A stretch of 64,000 nucleotides of DNA from GCA-2720865 sp047630275 (GCA_047630275.1 JBLHVN010000002.1:868001-932000); one strand, 5' to 3'. Positions 34,198-42,845 are shown, counted from the stretch's first letter. The notes: a model not told the origin generated them from the letters alone. Numbers and translations are program-made.

Positions 34198-34581
34198 TTA
34201 CTTCATCGACTTGATAGACTTCTTACCAGCGATTGCTTTTGCAGGACCTTTACGGGTTCTTGCATTGGTAGAAGTACGTTGACCTCGAACTGGAAGACCC
34301 ATTCTGTGTCTTTTTCCGCGGTAACATCCAAGATCTTTGAGACGTTTAATATTCAATCCAATCTCTCTACGAAGATCACCTTCTACATTGTAGTTTTCTT
34401 CGAGAGTCTTACGAATATCTTGAGACTCATCTTCTGTTAAATCATTTGAACTTTTGTTGGGATCGATTTTGCATTCTTCTAGAACTTTCACAGCAAGAGT
34501 TGGTCCTACACCGTATAATGAACGTAGGGCAATTCTCATTGCTTTATTTCTAGGAATATCAACACCAAGGATTCTGGCCAT
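34198..34581 (-). CDS. rpsM: Ribosomal protein S13
   Basis: A 127-residue head protein of the small subunit that contacts L5 and the P-site tRNA through its basic C-terminal tail. ARILGVDIPRNKAMRIALRS begins the protein, with LKDLGCYRGKRHRMGLPVRG and QRTSTNARTRKGP near the end; these are conserved throughout bacteria. It follows the L36 gene by about 25 bases and precedes rpsK. Confidence 0.97.
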   Translation of the reverse strand: MARILGVDIPRNKAMRIALRSLYGVGPTLAVKVLEECKIDPNKSSNDLTEDESQDIRKTLEENYNVEGDLRREIGLNIKRLKDLGCYRGKRHRMGLPVRGQRTSTNARTRKGPAKAIAGKKSIKSMK

Positions 34582-34606
34582 AGCTACACTCCTAATTTAG
34601 TTATTA

Positions 34607-34723
34607 TTAACCTTGTCTTTGTTTATGTTTTGGATTCTTTTTACATACAACACGTAAAACACCACTTCTTTTTACAACTTTGCAGTCTTTGCACATTGGC
34701 TTAACGGACGCTCGTACTTTCAT
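34607..34723 (-). CDS. rpmJ: Ribosomal protein L36 (zinc-binding form)
   Basis: A 38-residue frame starting at the ATG at 34723 and ending TAA at 34607. The protein begins MKVRASVKPMCKDCKVVKR and ends KHKQRQG. Three Cys and one His (CxxC, then Cys27 and His33) are the zinc ligands of the C-plus form, so zinc binding is expected. It lies between infA (stop at 34734) and rpsM, the usual place. AGGA six bases before the ATG supports translation. Confidence 0.93.
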   Translation of the reverse strand: MKVRASVKPMCKDCKVVKRSGVLRVVCKKNPKHKQRQG

Positions 34724-34733
34724 AATTATCCTC

Positions 34734-34955
34734 TTATTTTTTCTTTCTATAAGTAATACGACCTTTTCCTAAATCGTATTTGCTAATTTCTACTAAAACA
34801 GAATCCCCTGGAATGATCTTGATATAAAACATTCTCATTTTCCCACTTATGTGAGCAACCACTGAGTGGCCGTTGGGAAGCTTAACTTTAAATTTCGTAT
34901 TCGGCAGCAGTTCGGTTACTACGCCTTCTACTTCAATCGTTTCGCCATTTGACAT
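34734..34955 (-). CDS. infA: Translation initiation factor IF-1
   Basis: A 73-residue S1/OB-fold protein that occupies the ribosomal A site during initiation. EVEGVVTELLPNTKFKVKLP and GHSVVAHISGKMRMFYIKI with the SVLVEISKYDLGKGRITYR ending match bacterial IF-1 closely in length and sequence. A 91-base gap with a plausible promoter separates it from adk upstream, suggesting it can be made independently of the spc genes. Confidence 0.96.
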   Translation of the reverse strand: MSNGETIEVEGVVTELLPNTKFKVKLPNGHSVVAHISGKMRMFYIKIIPGDSVLVEISKYDLGKGRITYRKKK

Positions 34956-34985
34956 AACGCTGTAATTCCACCTGTTTGTTCTAGC

Positions 34986-35014
34986 TATATAGAACAGTCA
35001 TTCGCCTATGGCAA
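34986..35014 (-). promoter_or_regulatory. Predicted promoter upstream of infA
   Basis: On the minus strand TTGCCA (35014-35009) and TATATA (34991-34986) are spaced by 17 bases in the adk-infA gap. The -10 falls in a potential stem TGTTCTA/TAGAACA. The predicted start lies about 20-25 bases before the infA ATG. A small GACGC/GCGTC hairpin immediately after adk may end part of the upstream transcripts. Confidence 0.45.
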
Positions 35015-35046
35015 GTATCGTCACAGGCGCTGACGCTTAGCGTCTA

Positions 35047-35685
35047 TTATTCAACAGTATTCTTAACTTCTTCAAAGACTTCTGCACTTGTTGCTGAAGC
35101 CTTAACCCTTTTCAATGCCCCTTTCTCTTCATAATAACTAAGGACAGGGTCAATAGTGCTCTTAAAAACACCTAAGCGAGTCTTAACAGACTCTTCATTA
35201 TCATCTTTTCTCTGATTAAGATTCGTTCCGCTACACTTATCACAAACACCTTCAACCTTTGGCGCTTTAAAAAGAAGGTTGTAGATCTCTCCACAGTCTC
35301 CACAAGTTCTACGATTAACTAATCTTTCTGCGAGAATATCTAAGTCAATATCAAAATAGATGGCTTTATGAGCAACATCTTTAATAACAACTGAATCTAA
35401 TGCTTTTGCTTGGTCAATATTTCTAGGAAAGCCATCAAATATATAACTTCCAGAAGTTAAATCACAATTCGCATTTAGGAGCTCAAGAACAGTAGCATCG
35501 TCTACAAGCTCTCCACGAGTCATGATTTCTTTAACTTTATTTCCAAGTTCAGTTTCTTTTGCAATTTCAGATCTTAGGAGGTCACCGGTGGAGATATGCT
35601 TATATCCCAAGTCGCTAACTAGCTTCGCAGCTTGCGTACCCTTTCCTGACCCAGGAGCTCCTAATAAAATCAATTGCGCCTTCAT
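35047..35685 (-). CDS. adk: Adenylate kinase, zinc-lid type
   Basis: A 212-residue kinase that interconverts AMP plus ATP with two ADP. The P-loop is GAPGSGKGTQA (9-19), the AMP-binding YKHISTGDLLRSE and FDGFPRN follow, and the LID domain carries CGDCGEIYN and CDKCSG, a four-Cys zinc site common in Gram-positive and delta-type enzymes. Its start overlaps the secY stop by one base, as in many spc operons. Confidence 0.97.
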   Translation of the reverse strand: MKAQLILLGAPGSGKGTQAAKLVSDLGYKHISTGDLLRSEIAKETELGNKVKEIMTRGELVDDATVLELLNANCDLTSGSYIFDGFPRNIDQAKALDSVVIKDVAHKAIYFDIDLDILAERLVNRRTCGDCGEIYNLLFKAPKVEGVCDKCSGTNLNQRKDDNEESVKTRLGVFKSTIDPVLSYYEEKGALKRVKASATSAEVFEEVKNTVE

Positions 35686-36995
35686 TAGAACCTTCTGTTG
35701 CTTCCGTTATATTTGCCCTTTGACTTGTAAGCTGTCTCATACTGATCAGAGAACATAAATGATTGAATATTCATCATTACTCTAATTGAAACACTGACAA
35801 GGATAAGCATTGAAGTTCCACCAAATCTCGTCTGTTCCCCAGTAATCAAAGTTGGGCTGATACAAATAACGACAAGAAACATGGCTCCAAAAAACGTTAG
35901 TCTATTTAGTAAAAAATCTAAGTATTCTTTAGTCTTTGCACCCGGACGGATTCCAGGAATAAAGGCATTGTTCTTCTGAAGCATCTCAGCGATCTTTTTC
36001 GTCTTAAACTGGATCGGTGCATAGAAGTACGTCATATAAATAATTAAGAGCGCAAAGAAAAGATTGAAAAGAAGCTTACCAGGGTAAAGCGACTGAACAA
36101 TTGTATCTAAGTAAGGCTTAATTGCGCTATCTGCAGCTACAAAACTAGCAAATGTTGTTGGTGCCGCTAGAAGAGAAGATGCAAGGATTGGAGGCATAAC
36201 CCCGCCTGTATCAACTCTCATAGGAAGTGATTGAGTTCCACCGTAAACACGGTTGTGAACTACTTTCTTAGCATACTGGACAGGGACAGATCTAAAGGAC
36301 CTTTCAATAAACGCTACAATATAAAAAGATACAACAATGACGGCCAACATAATAAGAACTGTCATTCCTTGAAGTTCACCGTTTCTATAAAGAGTTAAGT
36401 TTCTGATAATTTCTGAAGGAAGCTCTACTGCAATACCTGCAAAGATAATCAATGAAACACCATTTTCAAGACCAAACTCAGTGATTCTCTCACCGAGCCA
36501 TAAAAGGAACATTGTTCCTGCAGCTAGAGTAATCATCGCTGTTAGTCTAAAGAGCATTCCCGGTTCAGGAATAACTGGCACCCCGCCTGGACTTTTGAAA
36601 CTTTCAAAGACTGCTGCCATTCCGTAACCTTGCACACAGCAAAGAATCACAGTTGCATAACGAGTCCATTTTTGAATCTTCTTATGTCCATCAGCATCTT
36701 CTTGAAGCTCAGCAATCTGAGGGATAACTTCACCAAGAAGGGAGAAGATAATTGAAGTTGTAATATAAGGCATGATCCCAAGAGCAAGAACTGAGAAACG
36801 CTTAAAAGCACCACCAGAAAATGTATTGATGAGATCAAATATACCGCCGCCACCTTCATTGAAGTAAGCTTGAATAGCAGCACCGTTAACACCAGGAACT
36901 GGTATCTGGGCTGCTAATCTATAGACAACTAGTAATAAGAATGTGAATAAAATTCGCTTTTTAAGCTCTTCTAATTTTGTTTGATTGGACGACAT
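35685..36995 (-). CDS. secY: Protein translocase channel subunit SecY
   Basis: A 436-residue protein with ten membrane helices that forms the translocation channel with SecE and SecG. RLAAQIPVPGVN near 22-33, the plug region, and FSVLALGIMPYITTSII near 68-84 are conserved, as is YFYAPIQFK near 322-330 and the loop with FIPGIRPG. Length matches the family. It overlaps adk by one base and lies 17 bases after rplO. secE is at the far end of this superoperon. Confidence 0.97.
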   Translation of the reverse strand: MSSNQTKLEELKKRILFTFLLLVVYRLAAQIPVPGVNGAAIQAYFNEGGGGIFDLINTFSGGAFKRFSVLALGIMPYITTSIIFSLLGEVIPQIAELQEDADGHKKIQKWTRYATVILCCVQGYGMAAVFESFKSPGGVPVIPEPGMLFRLTAMITLAAGTMFLLWLGERITEFGLENGVSLIIFAGIAVELPSEIIRNLTLYRNGELQGMTVLIMLAVIVVSFYIVAFIERSFRSVPVQYAKKVVHNRVYGGTQSLPMRVDTGGVMPPILASSLLAAPTTFASFVAADSAIKPYLDTIVQSLYPGKLLFNLFFALLIIYMTYFYAPIQFKTKKIAEMLQKNNAFIPGIRPGAKTKEYLDFLLNRLTFFGAMFLVVICISPTLITGEQTRFGGTSMLILVSVSIRVMMNIQSFMFSDQYETAYKSKGKYNGSNRRF

Positions 36996-37012
36996 TCCGT
37001 TGAATCCTTTAC

Positions 37013-37468
37013 TTATTTAGCTTTAACTTCGCCGCCAGCTTTCTCAACTGCTTCTAAAGCAGCTTTCGTAAACTTTTCGATTCCTACAAATGTAAGCTTT
37101 TTCTTAAGCTCACCATTGGCAAGAACTTTAACGGGACGTCTTTTATTGATTCCTTTCAATAAACCTTTTTCAATAAGAGCTTCTTTAGTAACTTCTCCGC
37201 CGTCAAATTTTGCTTCTAGTTGAGCAAGACTGATTTCAGCGTAGTTAGTTTTAAAAAGAAAGTTTTTAAACCCTCTTTTAGGAAGACGTAAATAAAGAGG
37301 CATGTTTCCACCCTCAAAACCAGGTCTTACACCGCCACCGGCACGAGCCTTTTGACCTTTGTGACCTTTACCAGCCTGAGTACCTTGACCCGAACCTTGA
37401 CCACGACCAATACGCTTCGTATTACGATGAGCACCTTTTGGACTACTAAGATTATTTAACGTTAACAT
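37013..37468 (-). CDS. rplO: Ribosomal protein L15
   Basis: A 151-residue protein with the Gly/Lys/Arg-rich N-terminal extension (RIGRGQGSGQGTQAGKGHKG and then GFEGG) that penetrates 23S rRNA, and a globular C-terminal domain. Length (usually about 144-150) and place after rpmD and before secY fit L15. Confidence 0.97.
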   Translation of the reverse strand: MLTLNNLSSPKGAHRNTKRIGRGQGSGQGTQAGKGHKGQKARAGGGVRPGFEGGNMPLYLRLPKRGFKNFLFKTNYAEISLAQLEAKFDGGEVTKEALIEKGLLKGINKRRPVKVLANGELKKKLTFVGIEKFTKAALEAVEKAGGEVKAK

Positions 37469-37490
37469 ATATGCCTCTCTAACTTATTAA

Positions 37491-37673
37491 TTAAGCTTCT
37501 TTCCAATCTAGTAAGTGAATAACTTTCTTAATCATTCCTCTTACTGCTGGAGTATTTTCTAAAGTTTTTGATGATCCAGTCTTTCTTAAGCCTAGGCCCT
37601 TAACACAAGCTTTTTGCCTTGGGTTAGCAGCGATAATACTTTTCTTAAGAGTAACCGTAATTGTCTTGGCCAT
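37491..37673 (-). CDS. rpmD: Ribosomal protein L30
   Basis: A 60-residue protein with the L30 signature VTLKKSIIAANPRQKACVKG, then LGLRKTGSSKTLENTPAVRG, and MIKKVIHLLDW at the C-terminus. The length equals that of E. coli L30. It lies 8 bases after rpsE and before rplO, the usual order. Confidence 0.95.
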   Translation of the reverse strand: MAKTITVTLKKSIIAANPRQKACVKGLGLRKTGSSKTLENTPAVRGMIKKVIHLLDWKEA

Positions 37674-37681
37674 AATTACCT

Positions 37682-38320
37682 CTATTTAATTCTAATGCTC
37701 GAAGCTTCTTTACCTCTAATAGCTGCAACTTGTTCAGCAGAACGAAGCTTTCTTAAGGCAGCAAATGTTGCTTTCACAACATTATGAGGGTTATTACCAC
37801 GAGTAGATTTTGTTAAAACATTTCTCACACCAGCAAGTTCCATAATCGCTCGGCAAGCACCAGCAGCTTTCACACCAGTACCTTCAGAGGCAGGTCTAAA
37901 AAGGATCTTTCCAGCATCAAACTCACCTAATATACGATGAGGAATAGTTCCACCAGCGATAGGCACAACTACTAAATTTTTCTGAGCAGCTTGTGTTGCT
38001 TTTCTAATAGCTTCAGGAACTTCTTTGGCTTTACCAAGTCCGTAACCAACTCTTCCTTTTTTATCACCAACAATCATTAGTGCTGAGAAAGAAAATCTAC
38101 GTCCACCCTTAACAACCTTGGCAACACGATTAACAGCTACAACTCTCTCTTCGAATTCTGATTCGACTTGAGGTTTTGGCTTACGTGGAGCTGGCTTGCG
38201 GCGGCCCTTCTTTTCTTCTTTCTTACCTTCCGCCTTAGCTTCTACTGCTGCTTCTTTTGGTGCAGCTGCTTCAGCCTTAACTTCTTCTGTACTCTCAGCT
38301 TTTTTTGTTTCTTCGCTCAT
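37682..38320 (-). CDS. rpsE: Ribosomal protein S5 with acidic/basic N-terminal extension
   Basis: A 212-residue S5, about 45 longer than the E. coli protein (167). The additional residues are at the N-terminus: an Ala/Glu-rich run with EEVKAEAAAPKEA, then a Lys/Arg/Pro-rich stretch (GRRKPAPRKPKP). The core is normal: FEERVVAVNRVAKVVKGGRR, VGYGLGKAKEVPEAIRKA and the C-terminal GVRNVLTKSTRGNNPHNVVKA. S5 helps mRNA unwinding and accuracy. The extension looks unstructured; similar tails occur on L3, NusG and L10 here. Confidence 0.95.
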   Translation of the reverse strand: MSEETKKAESTEEVKAEAAAPKEAAVEAKAEGKKEEKKGRRKPAPRKPKPQVESEFEERVVAVNRVAKVVKGGRRFSFSALMIVGDKKGRVGYGLGKAKEVPEAIRKATQAAQKNLVVVPIAGGTIPHRILGEFDAGKILFRPASEGTGVKAAGACRAIMELAGVRNVLTKSTRGNNPHNVVKATFAALRKLRSAEQVAAIRGKEASSIRIK

Positions 38321-38331
38321 GAGATTCCTCT

Positions 38332-38709
38332 TTAAATCTGAATTCCGTTTTCACGTACAGAGTCTACTAATACAGATAAAACACCCGTGTAAGTACTACC
38401 ACTTCTGTCGAAAACAGCTTTCTCAATTTTTTTACCTTTTAACTCTTCAGCAAGCTTAGCTCCAAGAAGTTTTGCACCCTCTCTATTAGCTCTTGCTCCT
38501 GAAACTCCATTTTTTCCATAAGTCTGAACACTCATAAGAGTCTTTTCAGTTACATCATCGATAACTTGAACTCTTAAGTGCTTATTAGTCTTAGTAGCAC
38601 AAAGTCTTGGACGTTCAGCAGTCCCATTGATCTTTGCTCTAATCGACAGTTTTCTTCTTAGCTTTTTAGCTAGTGAAGGGTTTTTTACTTTACCTAATGG
38701 TTTTCTCAT
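38332..38709 (-). CDS. rplR: Ribosomal protein L18
   Basis: A 125-residue 5S rRNA-binding protein of the central protuberance. KKLRRKLSIRAKINGTAERPRL and the C-terminal AVFDRSGSTYTGVLSVLVDS segment are typical (the latter usually FDRGGYxYHGRV). Gly and Tyr of this stretch are replaced by Ser residues, which is a modest departure. It sits between rplF and rpsE. Confidence 0.95.
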   Translation of the reverse strand: MRKPLGKVKNPSLAKKLRRKLSIRAKINGTAERPRLCATKTNKHLRVQVIDDVTEKTLMSVQTYGKNGVSGARANREGAKLLGAKLAEELKGKKIEKAVFDRSGSTYTGVLSVLVDSVRENGIQI

Positions 38710-38740
38710 TTTTTACTCTCTTTCCTAATGGGACTAGTGC

Positions 38741-39280
38741 TTATTTCTTAGCACCAGTCTTACCAGCCTTACGGATAATATGCTCATCGGCGTATTTAAT
38801 ACCTTTACCTTTATAAGGCTCTGGTGGTCTAAATGATCTAACTTTTGCAGCAGCAAAACCAACCAGTTCTTTATCACAGCCTGAAAGTTGAATTGTATTC
38901 TTATCAACTTTAGCTGAAACACCTTCTGGAAGGTCATAATCGATTGGGTGTGAGTAACCAAGGTTAAGAACCAAAACTTTACCTTTAACAGCAGCTTTAT
39001 AACCAACACCTGTAAACTCAAGGTCTTTTTGAAAACCTGTACTAACACCAACAACCATATTATTGATTAGAGTTCTTGTCGTTCCCCAAAGTGATCTTGC
39101 ATTTTTGCTTTGATCAATCGGGTTAACGAGAACTTCTTTATCTTTTTTCTCAATCGTTACGAAATTAGTGAATGTGTACTCAAGAGCGCCATTTGGACCT
39201 TTTACAGATACGTGGGCACCATCAATCTTCACATCAACTTTCTCTGGTATAACAACTGGCTCTTTTCCAATTCTACTCAT
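38741..39280 (-). CDS. rplF: Ribosomal protein L6
   Basis: A 179-residue protein with two tandem alpha/beta RNA-binding modules. MSRIGKEPVVIPEKVDVKI at the start, GVSTGFQKDLEFTGVGYKA in the middle and RSFRPPEPYKGKGIKYADE near the C-terminus are conserved. L6 lies near the sarcin-ricin loop and affects EF-G interaction. Length and place between rpsH and rplR are as expected. Confidence 0.97.
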   Translation of the reverse strand: MSRIGKEPVVIPEKVDVKIDGAHVSVKGPNGALEYTFTNFVTIEKKDKEVLVNPIDQSKNARSLWGTTRTLINNMVVGVSTGFQKDLEFTGVGYKAAVKGKVLVLNLGYSHPIDYDLPEGVSAKVDKNTIQLSGCDKELVGFAAAKVRSFRPPEPYKGKGIKYADEHIIRKAGKTGAKK

Positions 39281-39298
39281 AATTACCTCAACTTCCTC

Positions 39299-39682
39299 TT
39301 ACCAAACTGTACAGAGGACTTCTCCGCCAATTTTCTTGTTCTTAGCTTCTCTAGAAGAAACAACTCCCTTTGAAGTAGAAATAATTGCTGTCCCTAGACC
39401 AGAAATAACACGAGGCATATCTTCATAACCACGGTACTGTCTTAGACCTGGACGAGAAAATCTCTTAAGCCCAACAATCGCCTCTTCCTTAAGAAGAACT
39501 TTAATTCTGATATCAGCTTTATCTTTTGCAATGATCTTGAAGCCGCGGATATACCCTTCTTCTTTCATTACTTTGCAAACACCAGCTTTTACTTTACTTG
39601 CAGGAAACTCAACACGATCATGACCTGCTTGGATAGCATTTCTGATTCTTGTTAACATGTCTGCAATAGGATCTGTCATCAT
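39299..39682 (-). CDS. rpsH: Ribosomal protein S8
   Basis: A 127-residue primary 16S rRNA-binding protein, starting (M)MTDPIADMLTRIRNA with the C-terminal VISGLGTAIISTSKGVVSSR and closing GGEVLCTVW. The first or second ATG could be used; the first is eight bases from AGGAG. In E. coli S8 represses spc operon translation by binding at the L5 start; whether that holds here is not visible. Confidence 0.97.
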   Translation of the reverse strand: MMTDPIADMLTRIRNAIQAGHDRVEFPASKVKAGVCKVMKEEGYIRGFKIIAKDKADIRIKVLLKEEAIVGLKRFSRPGLRQYRGYEDMPRVISGLGTAIISTSKGVVSSREAKNKKIGGEVLCTVW

Positions 39683-39698
39683 ATCTAATTCTCCTCAA

Positions 39699-40004
39699 TC
39701 ACCAACTAGACTTAGTTACACCAGGTAACATTCCTCTCAAGGCGAGTCTTCTAAACTCAAGTCTTGAAAGACCAAACGCTCTATATACACCACGAGCACG
39801 ACCAGTAACAACACAGCGATTTCTCACTCTGTTCTCACAAGAGTTGCGTGGAAGCTTCTGCAGTTTGTCTTGCGCGGCCCAACGTTCTTCGTCAGAAAGC
39901 GTAGTACTTTTCACAGCAGCTCTAAGCTCAATTCTCATCTTTAGATGTTTTTCAGACATCTTTCTTCTTTTTTCGTTACTAACGATTTTTGCTCTTCTTG
40001 GCAT
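39699..40004 (-). CDS. rpsN: Ribosomal protein S14, zinc-free form
   Basis: A 101-residue long-form S14. The C-terminal part ENRVRNRCVVTGRARGVYRA and RLEFRRLALRGMLPGVTKSSW, read in halves, lacks the two CxxC zinc pairs, so this is the C-minus type. It is in the spc operon between rplE and rpsH. A zinc-binding short copy is not in the window. Confidence 0.96.
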   Translation of the reverse strand: MPRRAKIVSNEKRRKMSEKHLKMRIELRAAVKSTTLSDEERWAAQDKLQKLPRNSCENRVRNRCVVTGRARGVYRAFGLSRLEFRRLALRGMLPGVTKSSW

Positions 40005-40021
40005 ACGAGTTTCCTCTTATC

Positions 40022-40561
40022 TTATTTTTGAAAAGGCATTCCAAATTGAGTCAATAACTCACGGCCTTCTTCGTCATTAATAGCAGTTGTTACAAATGAG
40101 ATACCAATCCCACGTACTTTATCAATCTTATCGTAGTTGATTTCAGGAAAGATGATTTGCTCTTTTAATCCAAGAGTATAATTTCCTCTTCCATCAAATG
40201 CTTTTTTGTTAACACCACGAAAGTCACGAACTCTTGGAAGAGTAATCGAAACCAGACGATCAAGAAATTCATACATTCTCTCTCCTCTAAGTGTAACGTT
40301 TGCACCTAGGGCCTGACCTTCACGAAGCTTAAAACCAGCAATTGATTTTTTAGCTTTTGCAACTACTGGCTTTTGACCAGCAATTAACTCAAGATCAGCC
40401 ATAATCGAATCAACTGTTTTTGAATTAGTAACACAATCTTTAGTTACACAGTTAATAACGATCTTTTCTAGCTTTGGAATCAAGTGTGGGTTTGTATACT
40501 CATACTTACCCTTCATTGCTCCAATGATTTCGTTTTTATATTTTTCGCCTAATCTACTCAT
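40022..40561 (-). CDS. rplE: Ribosomal protein L5
   Basis: A 179-residue 5S rRNA-binding protein that contacts S13 and the P-site tRNA. PHLIPKLEKIVINCVTKDCV and KAKKSIAGFKLREGQALGAN, with YTLGLKEQIIFPEINYDKID, are highly conserved, as is the ending LLTQFGMPFQK. Length equals E. coli L5. It lies 15 bases after rplX. Confidence 0.97.
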   Translation of the reverse strand: MSRLGEKYKNEIIGAMKGKYEYTNPHLIPKLEKIVINCVTKDCVTNSKTVDSIMADLELIAGQKPVVAKAKKSIAGFKLREGQALGANVTLRGERMYEFLDRLVSITLPRVRDFRGVNKKAFDGRGNYTLGLKEQIIFPEINYDKIDKVRGIGISFVTTAINDEEGRELLTQFGMPFQK

Positions 40562-40576
40562 CTTTAACCTTCTTAA

Positions 40577-40885
40577 TTACAGCTCAGTTCCACAAGAAAC
40601 AGCTACGCGAATATTTTTTCCGTCTTTATTAACAATTTTAACTCTAGTTGGCTTTTTAGTCTTAGGACTAAGTACTGCTACATTAGAGATATGAACTGGC
40701 ATCTCTTTTTCAGTGATTCCACCAGCTGGGTTTTCCTGGCTAGGCTTGATTGCTTTTTTAGCAATATTAACGCCACCAATGAGAACCTTGTCTTGCTTTC
40801 TAAAGATCTGAGAAACAGTTCCTGTTTTCCCTTTGTCTTTTCCAGCTAACATAATTACTTCATCATTTACTCTTAACTTTTCCAT
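40577..40885 (-). CDS. rplX: Ribosomal protein L24
   Basis: A 102-residue protein with a KOW motif (NDEVIMLAGKDKGKTGTVSQ) and the following GGVNIAKKAIKPSQENPAGG loop that reaches the 23S domain I. It starts early assembly of the large subunit. Size and position between rplN and rplE are standard. Confidence 0.97.
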   Translation of the reverse strand: MEKLRVNDEVIMLAGKDKGKTGTVSQIFRKQDKVLIGGVNIAKKAIKPSQENPAGGITEKEMPVHISNVAVLSPKTKKPTRVKIVNKDGKNIRVAVSCGTEL

Positions 40886-40895
40886 CTCAATCCTC

Positions 40896-41264
40896 TTATA
40901 GAACTTCTGGGGCTAAAGAACAGATCTTTGTGAAATTACGTCCACGAAGCTCTCTAGCTACAGGTCCAAATATACGAGTCCCTACAGGCTCATTATTTGG
41001 GTTTAGGATAACAACGCTGTTTTTATCGAACTGAATATAAGATCCATCTTCTCTTCTGATCGGGTACTTCGTTCTTACTATTACAGCCTTCTTAACATCA
41101 CCTTTCTTAATCTTTCCACCAGGTAACGCTTGTTGAACTGCCACTACAACAATATCTCCAAGACCGGCTGACATTCTTTTAGAACCACCAAGCACTTTGA
41201 TACACTTGACTTCTTTAGCTCCAGAATTATCAGCTACGTCCATTTTTGATTGCATTTGAATCAT
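40896..41264 (-). CDS. rplN: Ribosomal protein L14
   Basis: A 122-residue protein at the subunit interface. MIQMQSKMDVADNSGAKEVK, GDIVVVAVQQALPGGKIKKG, GTRIFGPVARELR and the ending KICSLAPEVL are essentially the bacterial consensus. It is next to rpsQ, as usual. Confidence 0.98.
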   Translation of the reverse strand: MIQMQSKMDVADNSGAKEVKCIKVLGGSKRMSAGLGDIVVVAVQQALPGGKIKKGDVKKAVIVRTKYPIRREDGSYIQFDKNSVVILNPNNEPVGTRIFGPVARELRGRNFTKICSLAPEVL

Positions 41265-41285
41265 TACTTACTCCAACTCGCCTAA

Positions 41286-41543
41286 TTACTTATTAACGCT
41301 CACAAGTTCCCAATTCTTTAATTTAGAATGAGCTCTTGATTCAATAATTGTTACTCTATCACCAATGTTCGCAACATTTTTTGCGTCATGTGCATGATAC
41401 TTCTTAGAAGAGTTAACAAATTTACTATAAACTCTGTGCTTAAATCTTCTCTGCACGTTTACAACAATTGTCTGGTCATTCTTGTCACTAACAACAACGC
41501 CCTCTAATTTTCTTTTAAAAGCTTTTGTATTTTCGCTCATCAC
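41286..41543 (-). CDS. rpsQ: Ribosomal protein S17
   Basis: An 85-residue OB-fold protein that binds 16S rRNA helix 11. LEGVVVSDKNDQTIVVNVQR, RFKHRVYSKFVNSSKKYHAH and GDRVTIIESRAHSKLKNWEL match the family. Start overlaps nothing; the L29 gene ends 6 bases upstream. Confidence 0.97.
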   Translation of the reverse strand: MMSENTKAFKRKLEGVVVSDKNDQTIVVNVQRRFKHRVYSKFVNSSKKYHAHDAKNVANIGDRVTIIESRAHSKLKNWELVSVNK

Positions 41544-41549
41544 TTACCT

Positions 41550-41747
41550 CTAGTTTGCTTTCTTAGCTGTTAAAAGCTTAGCAATATTCTTTTTTCCAAT
41601 TTTAAGAAGATGTGGTTTCTCAACACCTGAGGCAGCTTTTTGCATTCTCATATTGAAAAGCTCAGTTTTGATCTCTTCAACTTTTGTGTCGATCTGCTTA
41701 GCATCCCAACCCTTAACTTCTTCATATTTCAACGTTTCAATAGCCAT
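41550..41747 (-). CDS. rpmC: Ribosomal protein L29
   Basis: A 65-residue helical hairpin protein near the peptide tunnel exit, where it helps trigger factor and SRP docking. KVEEIKTELFNMRMQKAASG is the typical EL.. motif and the ending AKLLTAKKAN fits. Located between rplP and rpsQ. Confidence 0.95.
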   Translation of the reverse strand: MAIETLKYEEVKGWDAKQIDTKVEEIKTELFNMRMQKAASGVEKPHLLKIGKKNIAKLLTAKKAN

Positions 41748-41757
41748 ATCTGCCTCG

Positions 41758-42171
41758 TTATTCCATTTCTCTCTTAATAATCTTTGTCTTAACTGGAAGC
41801 TTATAAGTCGCCAGCCTTAAAGCAGCTAAACTTAACTCAGCTTCAGCATGCTTAATCTCAAATAAGATTCTTCCTGGCTTAACAACAGCAACCCAAGAAT
41901 CAGGTGAACCTTTACCTTTACCCATACGAACCTCAGCAGGCTTCTTTGTAAGTGACTTGTCAGGAAAGATCTTGATCCAAACCTGTCCACCCCTCTTAAT
42001 CTTACGAGTCATGGCAATCCTGGCAGCTTCAATCTGACGGTTAGTGATATAACCGCAAGTAACTGCCTGTATAGCGTATTCACCAAAGGTGATAGTATTT
42101 CCACGGTAAGCTTTGCCTTTCATACGGCCTTTTTGTTGCTTTCTGTGCTTTACTTTTTTAGGACTTAACAT
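41758..42171 (-). CDS. rplP: Ribosomal protein L16
   Basis: A 137-residue protein near the A-site tRNA elbow. MLSPKKVKHRKQQKGRMKGK begins it, followed by GNTITFGEYAIQAV, IEAARIAMTRKIKRGGQVWI and KGKGSPDSWVAVVKPGRILF. Length is as in E. coli (136). Adjacent rpsC and rpmC support the assignment. Confidence 0.98.
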   Translation of the reverse strand: MLSPKKVKHRKQQKGRMKGKAYRGNTITFGEYAIQAVTCGYITNRQIEAARIAMTRKIKRGGQVWIKIFPDKSLTKKPAEVRMGKGKGSPDSWVAVVKPGRILFEIKHAEAELSLAALRLATYKLPVKTKIIKREME

Positions 42172-42204
42172 TTTTCAATTCCTTTTAATCCGAGACTAAA
42201 ATCT

Positions 42205-42834
42205 CTACTTGTAAATCTCACCCTTATAAACCCACACTTTCACACCAATAACTCCATAAGTAGTCTTGGCTTCAGCTGTATTGTAGTCAATATCAGCTCT
42301 AAGTGTGTGAAGAGGAACCTTTCTTTCAGAGTAACCTTCCGCTCTCGCCATTTCTGCTCCACCAAGTCTACCGGCCGTTCTAACACGAATACCCTTAACA
42401 CCTGCGCGGAATGCCGATTGCATCACCTTTTTCATAGCTCTACGAAAAGCAACACGCTTTTCAAGTTGAGCCGCAATATTTTCAGCAATTAACTTCGCAT
42501 CCGCATCAGGTCTTTTAACCTCAGCAATATTGAATATTAATGTACCTTTAGTAAGTTTCTTAAGGTCACCACGAATCTTATCGATCCCAGTCCCTTTTTT
42601 ACCAATAGCAACACCTGGTTTAGCTGTATTTACTGTAACTTTTACTTGATCAGAAGTTCTTGAAATATCAACGCTTGAAACAGCGGCGTTTTTCATATTC
42701 GTTTCAATGTAGTTACGGATAGCTAAATCTTCGTGAAGGTTCGTAGCATACTGACGCTTGTCTGTGTACCAGTTCGACTGCCAACCTTTGATGTAACCTA
42801 GTCTAAATCCATACGGATGTACTTTTTGTCCCAT
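42205..42834 (-). CDS. rpsC: Ribosomal protein S3
   Basis: A 209-residue protein of the mRNA entry site with helicase-type function. MGQKVHPYGFRLGYIKGWQS is typical, with the KH motif VAIGKKGTGIDKIRGDLKKL near 74-93 and the C-terminal GVKGIRVRTAGRLGGAEMAR and GVIGVKVWVYKGEI. It follows rplV by 11 bases. Confidence 0.98.
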   Translation of the reverse strand: MGQKVHPYGFRLGYIKGWQSNWYTDKRQYATNLHEDLAIRNYIETNMKNAAVSSVDISRTSDQVKVTVNTAKPGVAIGKKGTGIDKIRGDLKKLTKGTLIFNIAEVKRPDADAKLIAENIAAQLEKRVAFRRAMKKVMQSAFRAGVKGIRVRTAGRLGGAEMARAEGYSERKVPLHTLRADIDYNTAEAKTTYGVIGVKVWVYKGEIYK

Positions 42835-42845
42835 TCTATCCTTCC